From assembly GCF_028292705.1 (NCBI RefSeq), contig NZ_JAQGLV010000360.1, positions 1 to 32,582 of the forward strand: 32,582 bases of DNA, in the 5' to 3' direction. This DNA comes from Collimonas fungivorans (GTDB taxonomy: Bacteria; Pseudomonadota; Gammaproteobacteria; Burkholderiales; Burkholderiaceae_D). The position numbers were made by a program, and so were the translations under genes. Every line of letters begins with the position of its first letter. The stretch's first letter is position 1. The notes beneath the pieces were generated by a model. That model worked only from the letters and a program-made list of their open reading frames with translations, was not told the origin of the DNA and ran no database searches. This document shows, in pieces, positions 1 through 7,807 of this stretch.

Positions 1-949
1 CGTTCCTGATGGTTTCTATTTGCCGACATTTTACTGCATCCTTTTCAGTTATCAGGATGATCTCGGCCTGGAGCGCGGCAAACGGGTTGTCGGAAAAGTC
101 ATGATGGTCAGGCAAGGCCAGCGCCTCGAAGCGCAACCCGGCCGCCGTCAGCATCGAAAAAAACCGCTGCGGATTGCCGATGCCGGCGGCCGCGGCAAGC
201 CGCAGGGCCGGATCTTGCAAGCTGGCCAGCGCCCTCGTCTGGCTCGGATCGGCCAACTGTTCGGCCTGCTCACCCACCAGCTGCATGCGGATCGCCGAGG
301 CCGGCATGGAAGCCGGTATGGTTGCCGCATTCACCACGGTAAAGTCGCGGCGGCGGCTTGCCGGTTCACGCAGCGGCCCGGCCGGCAGCAGCCAGCCGTT
401 GCCGGCGCCGCGCGCGTCGAACAGCACGATTTCGATGTCGCGCTGCAAACGGTAGTGCTGCAGACCGTCGTCCGACAGGATCAGGTTGACCTCGGGGTGC
501 GCCTGCAGCAGCGCTTCGGCGGCGGCCACCCGGTTGCGGCCCACCATTACCGGGCATTGCGCGCGGGCGGCGATCAGCAAAGGCTCGTCGCCTACTGCGG
601 CCGCCAGCGATGTCGCAGTTACCTGTTGCACGTCAGGCTGGCCGTCGCCGGATTGCGCGGCATAACCGCGCGAGATCACGCCCGGCACATAACCGGCCTG
701 GCGCAGCGCCTGCACCAGCCAGATCGTCAGCGGCGTCTTGCCGGTGCCGCCGACAAAGATGTTGCCGACCACGATCACCGGCACCGGCAAGCGCGTGCTG
801 GCCTGCCAGCCGACAGCGTACAAACGGCGGCGCAACGTCGCCACCAACCCGAACAACAGCGACAGCGGCCACAACAGGCATGCCAGCAAACCGCGCCGCT
901 GCCAGGCAGCGCTCAGGACCGATTCCAGCGAAGGCTTATTTGTGGCCAC
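1..949 (-). CDS. lpxK: Tetraacyldisaccharide 4'-kinase LpxK (3' part cut by window edge)
   Basis: Reverse-strand reading gives VATNKPSLESVLSAAWQRRG...LPVPVIVVGNIFVGGTGKTPLTI...AGYVPGVISRGYAAQSGDGQP...and ends in-frame at the window edge (ITEKDAVKCRQIETIRN). Walker-A GGTGKTP and GVISRGY are LpxK hallmarks. The GTG start at 949 overlaps the exbD stop. It is missing from the ORF track because it runs off the edge. Confidence 0.9.
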   Translation of the reverse strand, partial: MATNKPSLESVLSAAWQRRGLLACLLWPLSLLFGLVATLRRRLYAVGWQASTRLPVPVIVVGNIFVGGTGKTPLTIWLVQALRQAGYVPGVISRGYAAQSGDGQPDVQQVTATSLAAAVGDEPLLIAARAQCPVMVGRNRVAAAEALLQAHPEVNLILSDDGLQHYRLQRDIEIVLFDARGAGNGWLLPAGPLREPASRRRDFTVVNAATIPASMPASAIRMQLVGEQAEQLADPSQTRALASLQDPALRLAAAAGIGNPQRFFSMLTAAGLRFEALALPDHHDFSDNPFAALQAEIILITEKDAVKCRQIETIRN

Positions 950-1367
950 TAGTCTGGGCAGCAAACGTGATCTTGTCGAAACCGGCCAGGCGCGCCGCTT
1001 CCAGCACGTTGATCACGGTCTGGTGGGTCGCCATGGCGTCGGCGTTGATGATCACTACGGGGTCGCCCTTGGCGCCGTCGGCCTGCACCGCATTCTTGAG
1101 GTCGAGCGCCAGCGATGCCGCATCCTTGGACGATACCTGGACATTGTTGACCGCGTACTGCCCTTGCGGACTGACAGCGACGTTGATCTCCTGCGGCTGC
1201 ACCATCGCCTTGTCGGCGTCGGCCGTCGGCAAGGTGATTTGCAGCGCAGTGAATTTGCTGTAGCTGGTGGTGACCATCAGGAAAATGACGATCACCAGCA
1301 AGACGTCGATAAACGGAATCAGGTTGATTTCAGGGTCGTCGCGACCCTTGCCTTTACGGAAGTTCAT
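936..1367 (-). CDS. exbD: ExbD/TolR family biopolymer transport protein
   Basis: 143 aa, MNFRKGKGRDDPEINLIPFIDVLLVIVIFLMVTTSYSKF; N-terminal TM segment with the conserved Asp of the ExbD/TolR family. Confidence 0.93.
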   Translation of the reverse strand: MNFRKGKGRDDPEINLIPFIDVLLVIVIFLMVTTSYSKFTALQITLPTADADKAMVQPQEINVAVSPQGQYAVNNVQVSSKDAASLALDLKNAVQADGAKGDPVVIINADAMATHQTVINVLEAARLAGFDKITFAAQTSGHK

Positions 1368-1969
1368 TTGCGTGCGCCGTGAACGGTATCGACAAATTTT
1401 ACAGCCTGCTGCTCCATGTCAACCACGAAGCCATCCACCAAGGCGCGGAAATGGCGGTAGAAAATCAGCGCCGGCATGGCGATCGCCAAGCCGAAACCGG
1501 TGTTGTACAAGGCCACCGAAATGCCATGGCCCAGCTGCGCCGGATCGGCGCCGGCGCCATTGGTCGCGCCAAAGATTTCAATCATGCCGACCACGGTGCC
1601 GAACAAGCCCATCAATGGCGCTAGCGAGGCAATCGTGCCGAGCGTGGTCAGGAAACGTTCCAGTTCATGCGCGGTAGCCTGGCCGGCTTCCTCGATCGAT
1701 TCTTTCATCAGCTCGCGCGGCGCATCGACATTGCGCAGGCCGGCAGCCAGCACCCGGCCCAGCGGCGAGTTGGTTTCCAGGTTGGTCAGGACTTCCTTAT
1801 TGACCTTGCCGTTGTGATAAACCCGTATCACTTCCTGCAGCAGCTGCGGCGGCAAGATGCGCGGCCGGCGCAGGTAAACCAGACGTTCGATAATCAATGC
1901 GGTGGCAATGATGGAGGCAATCAGCAACAGCCAGATCGGCCAGCCCGCAGCTTGAATAATGGCAAACAA
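1364..1969 (-). CDS. exbB: MotA/TolQ/ExbB proton channel family protein
   Basis: ORF 1364..2032; GTVVGMIEIFGA and ExbB/TolQ TM pattern. The start is probably TTG at 1969, because AAGGAG lies 6 nt upstream (TTCACCAAGGAGTTTCTTTTGTTTGCC) and the product then begins (M)FAIIQAAGWPIW. Confidence 0.88.
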   Translation of the reverse strand: MFAIIQAAGWPIWLLLIASIIATALIIERLVYLRRPRILPPQLLQEVIRVYHNGKVNKEVLTNLETNSPLGRVLAAGLRNVDAPRELMKESIEEAGQATAHELERFLTTLGTIASLAPLMGLFGTVVGMIEIFGATNGAGADPAQLGHGISVALYNTGFGLAIAMPALIFYRHFRALVDGFVVDMEQQAVKFVDTVHGARK

Positions 1970-2133
1970 AAGAAACTCCTTGGTGAAATCGCATTCAATA
2001 TCGGCAAATGCGGATGAGGGGTTCATCAGCATGGATGCAGAATGTAACTTGTTGAAGGCTTGTGAGCAAGGGCGACAAGCGTTGCGGGACGGAAATTTTT
2101 ACGGTTAATTTGATAGCGGTTAAGCGACGCTGC

Positions 2134-2238
2134 AAGTTCCGCACATTTTATGTGAACAAGATTGTGGACAAGTGCCGGACTCGGTCGCGAAGTCCATGAT
2201 TTCAAAGGACTTTTTTGTACTGCATCAAAAACGTGCAG
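2134..2238 (+). repeat. Dispersed intergenic repeat, copy 1 (~105 bp)
   Basis: Aligns without gaps to 4272-4376: AAGTTCC[G/A]CACAT[T/A]TTATGTGAACAAGATTGTGGACAAGTG...CTGCAT[C/G]AAAAACGTGCAG; about 84/105 identical by hand count. Confidence 0.9.
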
Positions 2239-2241
2239 ATT

Positions 2242-3162
2242 TTATCTGTCAGCTTTGGCAAAACGGCCGGCCTCGGCAAGAAAATGTTGCACGGCCGGCA
2301 GCGCGTCCGCCTGCCGGCACACCAAAGTTAACGGCGCGCTGAATCCGCCGCCGCTTTCAAGCAGGCGGCAATACACCACCTGGTCGGTGTGGAAGCCATT
2401 CATCGATGCCGGCACAACGGAAATACCGACGCCGGAAGCAACCAGGCAGATATTGGTCAGCATGCGGTCGACTTCGACCGCGATCTTGGGCGAGAATCCG
2501 GCGCGCACGCAGGCATCGATAAAACTGGAATACATGCCGGTAGCGCCCGGGTTGCGGACCAGGATGAACTGTTCGTCGCGCAATGACTTTAGGGAAATCG
2601 CCGGCATGTCTTTTTTCGGCCGTTTTTGCAAAAGCGCATGTCCGACAGGCAGGACCAGCAGCATTTCCTCGTCAAGCAAACGGTGGAACGCCAGCCCGGG
2701 TGGACGGCTGACCGGCATGCGCAGGAAGCCGAGGTCAAGTTTTCCCGAGGCGACCGCGCTCGTCAGTTCCGCCGCATTGCCTTCGCTGAATTTGACAGCG
2801 ACGCCGGGTTTTGCCGCGCGGTGCGCCCGCAGGATCTCCGGAATCAAGGGATGCGCTGCCGCCGAACTGGTGAATCCAACGGAAATCATGCCTTCGATTC
2901 CATTGGCGGCGCGTGCCGCCCGCTGCACGCCCTGGGTGACATTGGCCAGGATCGACTTCGCCTCGTGCAAGAACACCTCGCCGCCGATGCTGAGGTCGAC
3001 TCCTTTCGGGTGCCGGTGGAACAGTGTAAATCCCAACTCGTTCTCCAGCATGCGGATCTGCTGGCTGAGCGGGGGTTGCTGCATGTTCAGCCGTTTGGCC
3101 GCGCGTGTGAAATTCCCCTCCTCGGCAACAACCACAAAATAACGCAAATGCCTCAGTTCCAT
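2242..3162 (-). CDS. LysR family transcriptional regulator (CatM/BenM-like N-terminus)
   Basis: 306 aa, MELRHLRYFVVVAEEGNFTRAAKRLNMQQPPLSQQIRMLENELGFTLFHR; canonical LysR wHTH. Confidence 0.95.
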   Translation of the reverse strand: MELRHLRYFVVVAEEGNFTRAAKRLNMQQPPLSQQIRMLENELGFTLFHRHPKGVDLSIGGEVFLHEAKSILANVTQGVQRAARAANGIEGMISVGFTSSAAAHPLIPEILRAHRAAKPGVAVKFSEGNAAELTSAVASGKLDLGFLRMPVSRPPGLAFHRLLDEEMLLVLPVGHALLQKRPKKDMPAISLKSLRDEQFILVRNPGATGMYSSFIDACVRAGFSPKIAVEVDRMLTNICLVASGVGISVVPASMNGFHTDQVVYCRLLESGGGFSAPLTLVCRQADALPAVQHFLAEAGRFAKADR

Positions 3163-3190
3163 GACTCAGTTCCATGATCCTATCAATGCA

Positions 3191-3205
3191 ATACATATAA
3201 AGTAT
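3191..3205. promoter_or_regulatory. Candidate LysR operator ATAC-N7-GTAT (T-N11-A)
   Basis: ATACATATAAAGTAT lies between the divergent lysR (start 3162) and hydrolase (start 3299); it matches the LTTR T-N11-A dyad and the CatM/BenM ATAC-N7-GTAT form. Confidence 0.6.
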
Positions 3206-3298
3206 AGAGATGCCTTCTTTATTATATTTTACATTGGCTACGCGCACTCCTATTATCAGTTGCGTGACCACATCGGCAATTTCAACGGGACTTTAAGC

Positions 3299-4246
3299 AT
3301 GGACAATATAAAACGGCGGACCTTGTTAGGCGCGGGATTCCTGGGAGCATCGGCGCTGATCGCCCCGCGCGTGCTTTACGCGGCATCCTCGTCCATGGAA
3401 CGACAGGAGATTCCTCTTTGGTCCAGGCCGCCTGGAGGAAACGGCCCCGACGGACCGGAACAGACCAATGCGAAGGGCTCTGTCACCAACGTCTCCCGCC
3501 CGCGCCTGGTGGTCTATCGTCCCGAGCGGCCTGACGGCAGCGCTGTATTGGTGATTGCCGGCGGCGGCTATGGGCATATCGAGCGGGGAAGCGAAAGCAT
3601 CCCGGCAGCCCAGTGGCTGCAATCGCTTGGCGTCACCGTATTCGAACTGGTCTATCGTTTGCCCGGCGAAGGCTGGTCGAACATCGCGCCGTTCCAGGAC
3701 GGCCAGCGCGCCATGCGCCTGATCCGTGCATTGGCGCCGAAGTATGAACTGGCGGCCAACCGCATCGGCATCCTCGGCTTTTCCGCCGGCGGCCATCTGG
3801 CGGGAACCACGGCGGCGGAACCGGATGCCCGGCGCTACCAGGCCATCGACGCGGCCGACCAGTTTTCCGCGCGTCCCGATTTCGCCGGATTGATCTACCC
3901 CGTGCTTACCTTCATGCCGCCCTACGACAACACGCGCTCGCGCCGTGAAATTATCGGCAAGCATCCGGACCTTGCGGCCAGCGAAGAATTCTCGGTGGAA
4001 CGGCATGTCACCAGCGGCATGCCGCCAACCTTCCTGGCGCAAGCCGCAGACGATCCGATTTCGCCGATCCAGAACAGCCTGCTGATGTTCAATGCGCTCA
4101 AGGCTGCGCAAATCCCGGCGGAAATGCATGTGTTCCAGGATGGCGGACATGGCTGGGGACTGGGAAAACCGGGCAGCCAGCCGCATGCCTGGCCGGGCTT
4201 GTTCGAATCCTGGACAGCGCACAACGGCTGGACAAAAACAGCCTGA
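3299..4246 (+). CDS. Alpha/beta hydrolase (acetyl-esterase/BD-FAE type), Tat-like signal peptide
   Basis: MDNIKRRTLLGAGFLGASALIAPRVLYA twin-arginine-like leader; GGGYGHIERGSE oxyanion motif, GFSAGGHLAG nucleophile elbow, DGGHGWG C-terminal His motif. ORF-track start 3161 is probably too long. Confidence 0.85.
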   Translation: MDNIKRRTLLGAGFLGASALIAPRVLYAASSSMERQEIPLWSRPPGGNGPDGPEQTNAKGSVTNVSRPRLVVYRPERPDGSAVLVIAGGGYGHIERGSESIPAAQWLQSLGVTVFELVYRLPGEGWSNIAPFQDGQRAMRLIRALAPKYELAANRIGILGFSAGGHLAGTTAAEPDARRYQAIDAADQFSARPDFAGLIYPVLTFMPPYDNTRSRREIIGKHPDLAASEEFSVERHVTSGMPPTFLAQAADDPISPIQNSLLMFNALKAAQIPAEMHVFQDGGHGWGLGKPGSQPHAWPGLFESWTAHNGWTKTA

Positions 4247-4271
4247 TACCGCACCCGATACTGTCAGTCCG

Positions 4272-4376
4272 AAGTTCCACACATATTATGTGAACAAGAT
4301 TGTGGACAAGTGTTTAACTCGAAGCATAAGTCAATGATTCGAAAGGGTTTTTTAGCGCTGCATGAAAAACGTGCAG
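4272..4376 (+). repeat. Dispersed intergenic repeat, copy 2 (~105 bp)
   Basis: See copy 1; same orientation, same length, ungapped. Confidence 0.9.
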
Positions 4377-4406
4377 CGCTCTCCTCTCCCGCGCCGGCAA
4401 AGTTCT

Positions 4407-4480
4407 CCACAGATTTTGGGGATAACTATGTGCACAAGCGCACTGGATTCACGAGAAGTCCTTGATTGGAAACATCTTTT
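4407..4480 (+). repeat. Dispersed intergenic repeat, diverged copy 3
   Basis: CCACAGATTTTGGGGATAACTATGTGCACAAGCGCACTGGATTCACGAGAAGTCCTTGATTGGAAA...TTTT aligns in register with copies 1/2; the AAGTCC block lies at the same 49-nt offset. Confidence 0.7.
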
Positions 4481-4616
4481 CACTACTGTTGGCGGCAAGT
4501 GCAAATGCGCCTCAAACAGCGGTTTACAGATAGCGATGACGTTTTCCACGGATCTTTCTTAGCCGTTTCGCCATGGCCCCGCCCGCGGATATCCACAAGC
4601 CCCGGCTGATCCGCAG

Positions 4617-4692
4617 TTACCCACAGAATTTGTGGATAAGCTTGTGCGCAAGCGCACTGCAATCTGGGCAAGCCTTTGATTTGTTTCGCTTT
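4617..4692 (+). repeat. Dispersed intergenic repeat, diverged copy 4, with inverted DnaA-box-like pair
   Basis: TTACCCACAGAATTTGTGGATAAGCTTGTGCGCAAGCGCACTGC...AAGCCTTTGATTT...TTTT; TTACCCACA / TGTGGATAA dyad, same 49-nt register to the AAGCC block. Confidence 0.7.
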
Positions 4693-4773
4693 TCCATTGA
4701 TGATCAGCGACCGTGCTTTACAATGGCAAGCTCCAGCAAATCACGCGCCAATAAAGAACCCCGGAAAGCCCGT

Positions 4774-6135
4774 ATGAATTTCTCCAGCGACACCGACCTC
4801 CGTTCCAGCGGACCGCCAGTACTGACGGTTTCCGCCTTGAATCAAGCCGTGGCGCGTTTGCTGGAACGCAGCTTCCCGCTGGCCTGGGTGGCGGGCGAGA
4901 TATCGAATTTCAAAAGCTATGCCTCCGGCCACTGGTACTTCACCTTGAAAGACGATGCGGCGCAAGTGCGCGGCGTGATGTTCAAGGGCCGCGCCCAGCA
5001 TGCCGGCTTTACCCCGCGCGACGGCGACAAGGTGGAAGTGCGGGCGCTGGTGACGCTGTACGCCGCACGCGGCGACTACCAGCTCAACGTCGAAGCGATC
5101 CGGCGCGCCGGCGTCGGCAACCTGTATGAAGCGTTCTTGCGCCTGAAAGAAAAACTCAATGCGGAAGGCTTGTTCGATCCGGCCCGCAAACGGCCGCTGC
5201 CGCCATTCGCCCGCACCATCGGCATCGTCACCAGCCTGCAGGCGGCGGCGCTGCGCGATATCCTGAGCGCCCTGGCGCGCCGCGCGCCGCATGTGCGCGT
5301 GATCCTTTATCCGACCCCGGTCCAAGGCGACGGCGCAGCAGAGAAAATCGCACGCGCCATCAATACCGCTGCCGCGCGCGCCGAATGCGAGCTGCTGCTG
5401 GTGTGCCGCGGCGGCGGCAGCATCGAAGATTTATGGTCGTTCAATGACGAAGCGGTAGCGCGCGCCATCGTCGCCGCGCCGATGCCGGTGATTTCCGGCG
5501 TCGGCCACGAAACCGATTTCACGATTGCCGATTTCGCCGCCGACCTGCGCGCCGCGACCCCGACCGCCGCCGCCGAACTGGCGACAGTGCCGCGCGCCGA
5601 ATGGCTGGCGACGCTGGAAACGCACGCCGACGACCTGACCCGCGCCCTGCGCCGCCAGTTGGCCGAAACCGGCCAGACCCTGGACTGGCTGAGCCGGCGC
5701 CTGAGCAGTCCGGCCACCACCATCGCCCACGAACGCGTCAAGCTGCAAAGCCTGCAAGCCAGGCTGCTGCACGCCACCCGCATTCCGTTGACGCAATCGC
5801 GTCACGCATTGCTGAACCTGCGCACCCGCTGGGCCGCACAGATACCCAGCACGATTGCGCCGCGCATTGCGCTGCTGGAACAGAGCCGGCGCCTCAACGG
5901 CGCGCTGGCCGCGCAAAACCGCGATCGCCGCCAGGCATTGGCAGCGCTCAATGCGCAGCTGGAGCTGCTGAATCCGCAATGCACGCTGGAACGCGGCTAC
6001 GCCATCGTCTCGGACGCCAAGGGCCATGTGATCCGGACGCCGCAGGCGCTGCAGCCGCGCCACGTGATCACCGTGCAACTGGCCGAAGGCAGCGCCCAGG
6101 TCGGCATAGACAGCGTGCAGGCGACGCTGGATTGA
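4774..6135 (+). CDS. xseA: Exodeoxyribonuclease VII large subunit
   Basis: [60 protein letters not shown]...; [21 protein letters not shown] and [27 protein letters not shown] are XseA signatures. Confidence 0.97.
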   Translation: MNFSSDTDLRSSGPPVLTVSALNQAVARLLERSFPLAWVAGEISNFKSYASGHWYFTLKDDAAQVRGVMFKGRAQHAGFTPRDGDKVEVRALVTLYAARGDYQLNVEAIRRAGVGNLYEAFLRLKEKLNAEGLFDPARKRPLPPFARTIGIVTSLQAAALRDILSALARRAPHVRVILYPTPVQGDGAAEKIARAINTAAARAECELLLVCRGGGSIEDLWSFNDEAVARAIVAAPMPVISGVGHETDFTIADFAADLRAATPTAAAELATVPRAEWLATLETHADDLTRALRRQLAETGQTLDWLSRRLSSPATTIAHERVKLQSLQARLLHATRIPLTQSRHALLNLRTRWAAQIPSTIAPRIALLEQSRRLNGALAAQNRDRRQALAALNAQLELLNPQCTLERGYAIVSDAKGHVIRTPQALQPRHVITVQLAEGSAQVGIDSVQATLD

Positions 6136-6148
6136 ACGAATGTTTTTT

Positions 6149-6164
6149 TGTGATGCAAGTCACA
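6149..6164. promoter_or_regulatory. CRP/FNR-superfamily-type palindrome TGTGA-N6-TCACA
   Basis: TGTGATGCAAGTCACA, perfect 5+6+5 dyad in the xseA-sodB intergenic region. Confidence 0.45.
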
Positions 6165-6315
6165 TAGCGGATGGAATAAAAGCGCAAGCATGCTGCATGG
6201 AATAGCTAAGCGCTTTACAATAGCTCTCTCCAGAATCTGTTCACGGCACTAGATGACTAGATGTATAGGCAACAGCTTCTTTGTAATTCCAATAAAACTA
6301 TAGAAAGGACGCACC

Positions 6316-6894
6316 ATGGCACACACACTCCCGCCTCTCCCGTACGATCTGGACGCACTGGCTCCGCACATCTCCAAGGAAACCCTGGAATTCCACTATG
6401 GTAAGCATCACCAGACCTATGTGACCAACCTGAACAACCTGGTTCCGGGCACAGAATTCGAAAACTCCACTCTGGAAGAGATCGTCAAGAAATCGTCCGG
6501 CGGCATTTTCAACAATGCAGCGCAGATCTGGAACCACACGTTCTACTGGCACAGCCTGTCGCCACAAGGTGGCGGCGCACCAACCGGCGCATTGGCAGAT
6601 GCGATCAATGCAAAATGGGGTTCGTTCGACAAGTTCAAGGAAGAACTGACCAAGACTGCAGTCGGCACGTTCGGCTCCGGCTGGGCATGGCTGGTCAAAA
6701 ATGCTGACGGTTCGCTCGGCCTGGTGTCGACTTCCAATGCAGCCACTCCGCTGACCACCGACGCCAAGCCGCTGATTACTGTCGACGTCTGGGAACATGC
6801 TTACTACATCGACTACCGCAATGCCCGTCCAAAATACCTGGAAGCATTCTGGGCATTGGCGAACTGGGAATTTGCTTCGAAGAATTTCGCATAA
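6316..6894 (+). CDS. sodB: Superoxide dismutase [Fe]
   Basis: 192 aa, [42 protein letters not shown]...[23 protein letters not shown]. Confidence 0.97.
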   Translation: MAHTLPPLPYDLDALAPHISKETLEFHYGKHHQTYVTNLNNLVPGTEFENSTLEEIVKKSSGGIFNNAAQIWNHTFYWHSLSPQGGGAPTGALADAINAKWGSFDKFKEELTKTAVGTFGSGWAWLVKNADGSLGLVSTSNAATPLTTDAKPLITVDVWEHAYYIDYRNARPKYLEAFWALANWEFASKNFA

Positions 6895-6940
6895 GCAAAT
6901 TCGTAAATATCGATAAACATTAAAACTTTATCGACATCGC

Positions 6941-6977
6941 AAAAATAGCGCCCGCTTACGCCGGCGCTATTTTTTTA
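6941..6977 (+). terminator. Rho-independent terminator after sodB (possibly bidirectional)
   Basis: AAAAATAGCGCC-CGCTTACGCC-GGCGCTATTTTTTTA perfect stem with T tract. Confidence 0.85.
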
Positions 6978-6994
6978 TCTGCAAGCCAAATCGC

Positions 6995-7618
6995 CTAAGT
7001 TTGCTCGGGCTTCGCGATCGCCCGCCACAACATCCTGAACAGCGCATTCGCCTGCAACGCCAGCGCTTCTTTTTCGCCGCGCATGGTGTGCATGTGCACC
7101 AGCCTTTCCAGGATGCCGATGAAATAATCCAGCAGGATTTTTTCATCCACTTCATCGGTCAGCACGCCTTGCGCCCTGCCGTCGGTCAGCGTCTTCATCA
7201 ACACTTCCATCATTTCGGGCTGGCGGAAAGTACGGTCGCGTCCCCATGCGCTGATCTGCAGCGAACTCATGATGAGCTGGCTGACCTTGGGGTTGCGGTC
7301 GAAAAAATCCAGCACCACCCAGAACACCTTGCGCAACTTGTCCTGGCAGCTCTCGATGCCTTGCAAGTGATCGAGCATGCGCGACGCCAGCGTGCCCAGC
7401 CAGGTTTCCAGGCAGGCAAACAACAATGCTTCCTTGCTGCCGTAGTATTTATAGATGGTTTGCAGGGAGACGCTGGCGGCGCTGGCGATTTCGCCGTAGG
7501 CGACGCTATGGAATTCGCGTTCCGAAAACAAGTCCAGCACGGTGTTTTCTATCCTCTGCCTGATCAAGGGCTTGAGCAAGGCGCGATCCAATATGATTTT
7601 CTGTTTTTCCGAAGCCAT
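6995..7618 (-). CDS. TetR/AcrR family transcriptional regulator
   Basis: 207 aa, ...LIRQRIENTVLDLFSEREFHSVAYGEIASAASVSLQTIYKYYGSKEALLFACLE: TetR N-terminal HTH. Confidence 0.94.
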   Translation of the reverse strand: MASEKQKIILDRALLKPLIRQRIENTVLDLFSEREFHSVAYGEIASAASVSLQTIYKYYGSKEALLFACLETWLGTLASRMLDHLQGIESCQDKLRKVFWVVLDFFDRNPKVSQLIMSSLQISAWGRDRTFRQPEMMEVLMKTLTDGRAQGVLTDEVDEKILLDYFIGILERLVHMHTMRGEKEALALQANALFRMLWRAIAKPEQT

Positions 7619-7643
7619 GGATTTTGTTATGGTTTTGCCATAT

Positions 7644-7661
7644 GTGTAATTAATATTACTA
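7644..7661. promoter_or_regulatory. Candidate TetR operator 1 (tetR promoter side)
   Basis: GTGTAATTAATATTACTA; core GTAAT-TAAT-ATTAC perfect palindrome at 7646-7659. Confidence 0.6.
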
Positions 7662-7767
7662 TTGAATCGACAGTCAATTTCCGCCCAGGTTTAGAGTGGA
7701 TTACCAATTGACGCTGGCCGCTGCTTTAACTACAGTGGGCATTCAGGATGAATCAGCAGCAAGCTAA

Positions 7768-7785
7768 GTGTAATTTTAATTACTA
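7768..7785. promoter_or_regulatory. Candidate TetR operator 2 (thiolase promoter side)
   Basis: GTGTAATTTTAATTACTA; core GTAAT-TTTA-ATTAC perfect palindrome at 7770-7783, 16/18 identical to operator 1. Confidence 0.6.
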
Positions 7786-7807
7786 GAACATACAAGCCGG
7801 AGACGCT

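Noticed and set aside
20-952. 310-aa plus-strand ORF
   Set aside because: Antisense to lpxK, whose reverse-strand motifs (GGTGKTP, GVISRGY) are unambiguous.
2735-3271. 178-aa minus-strand ORF MVTQLIIGVRVANVKYNKEG...
   Set aside because: Frame-shifted overlap of lysR; only its upstream ATG is of interest (the 13-bp duplication).
3326-4282. 318-aa minus-strand ORF opposite the hydrolase
   Set aside because: Antisense shadow; the plus strand has Tat leader and esterase motifs.
4352-4671. Short ORFs in the lysR module-xseA gap (4352-4549 -, 4362-4562 +, 4483-4671 -)
   Set aside because: They lie over repeat elements, have no recognisable protein features, and the sequence is better explained by the dispersed repeats.
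4407-4692. Chromosomal or plasmid origin of replication
   Set aside because: DnaA-box-like motifs are few and degenerate, there is no dnaA/dnaN/rep/par gene and no AT-rich unwinding region; a repeat family explains the motifs better.
7001-7711. 236-aa plus-strand ORF across tetR
   Set aside because: Antisense shadow of a convincing TetR protein.
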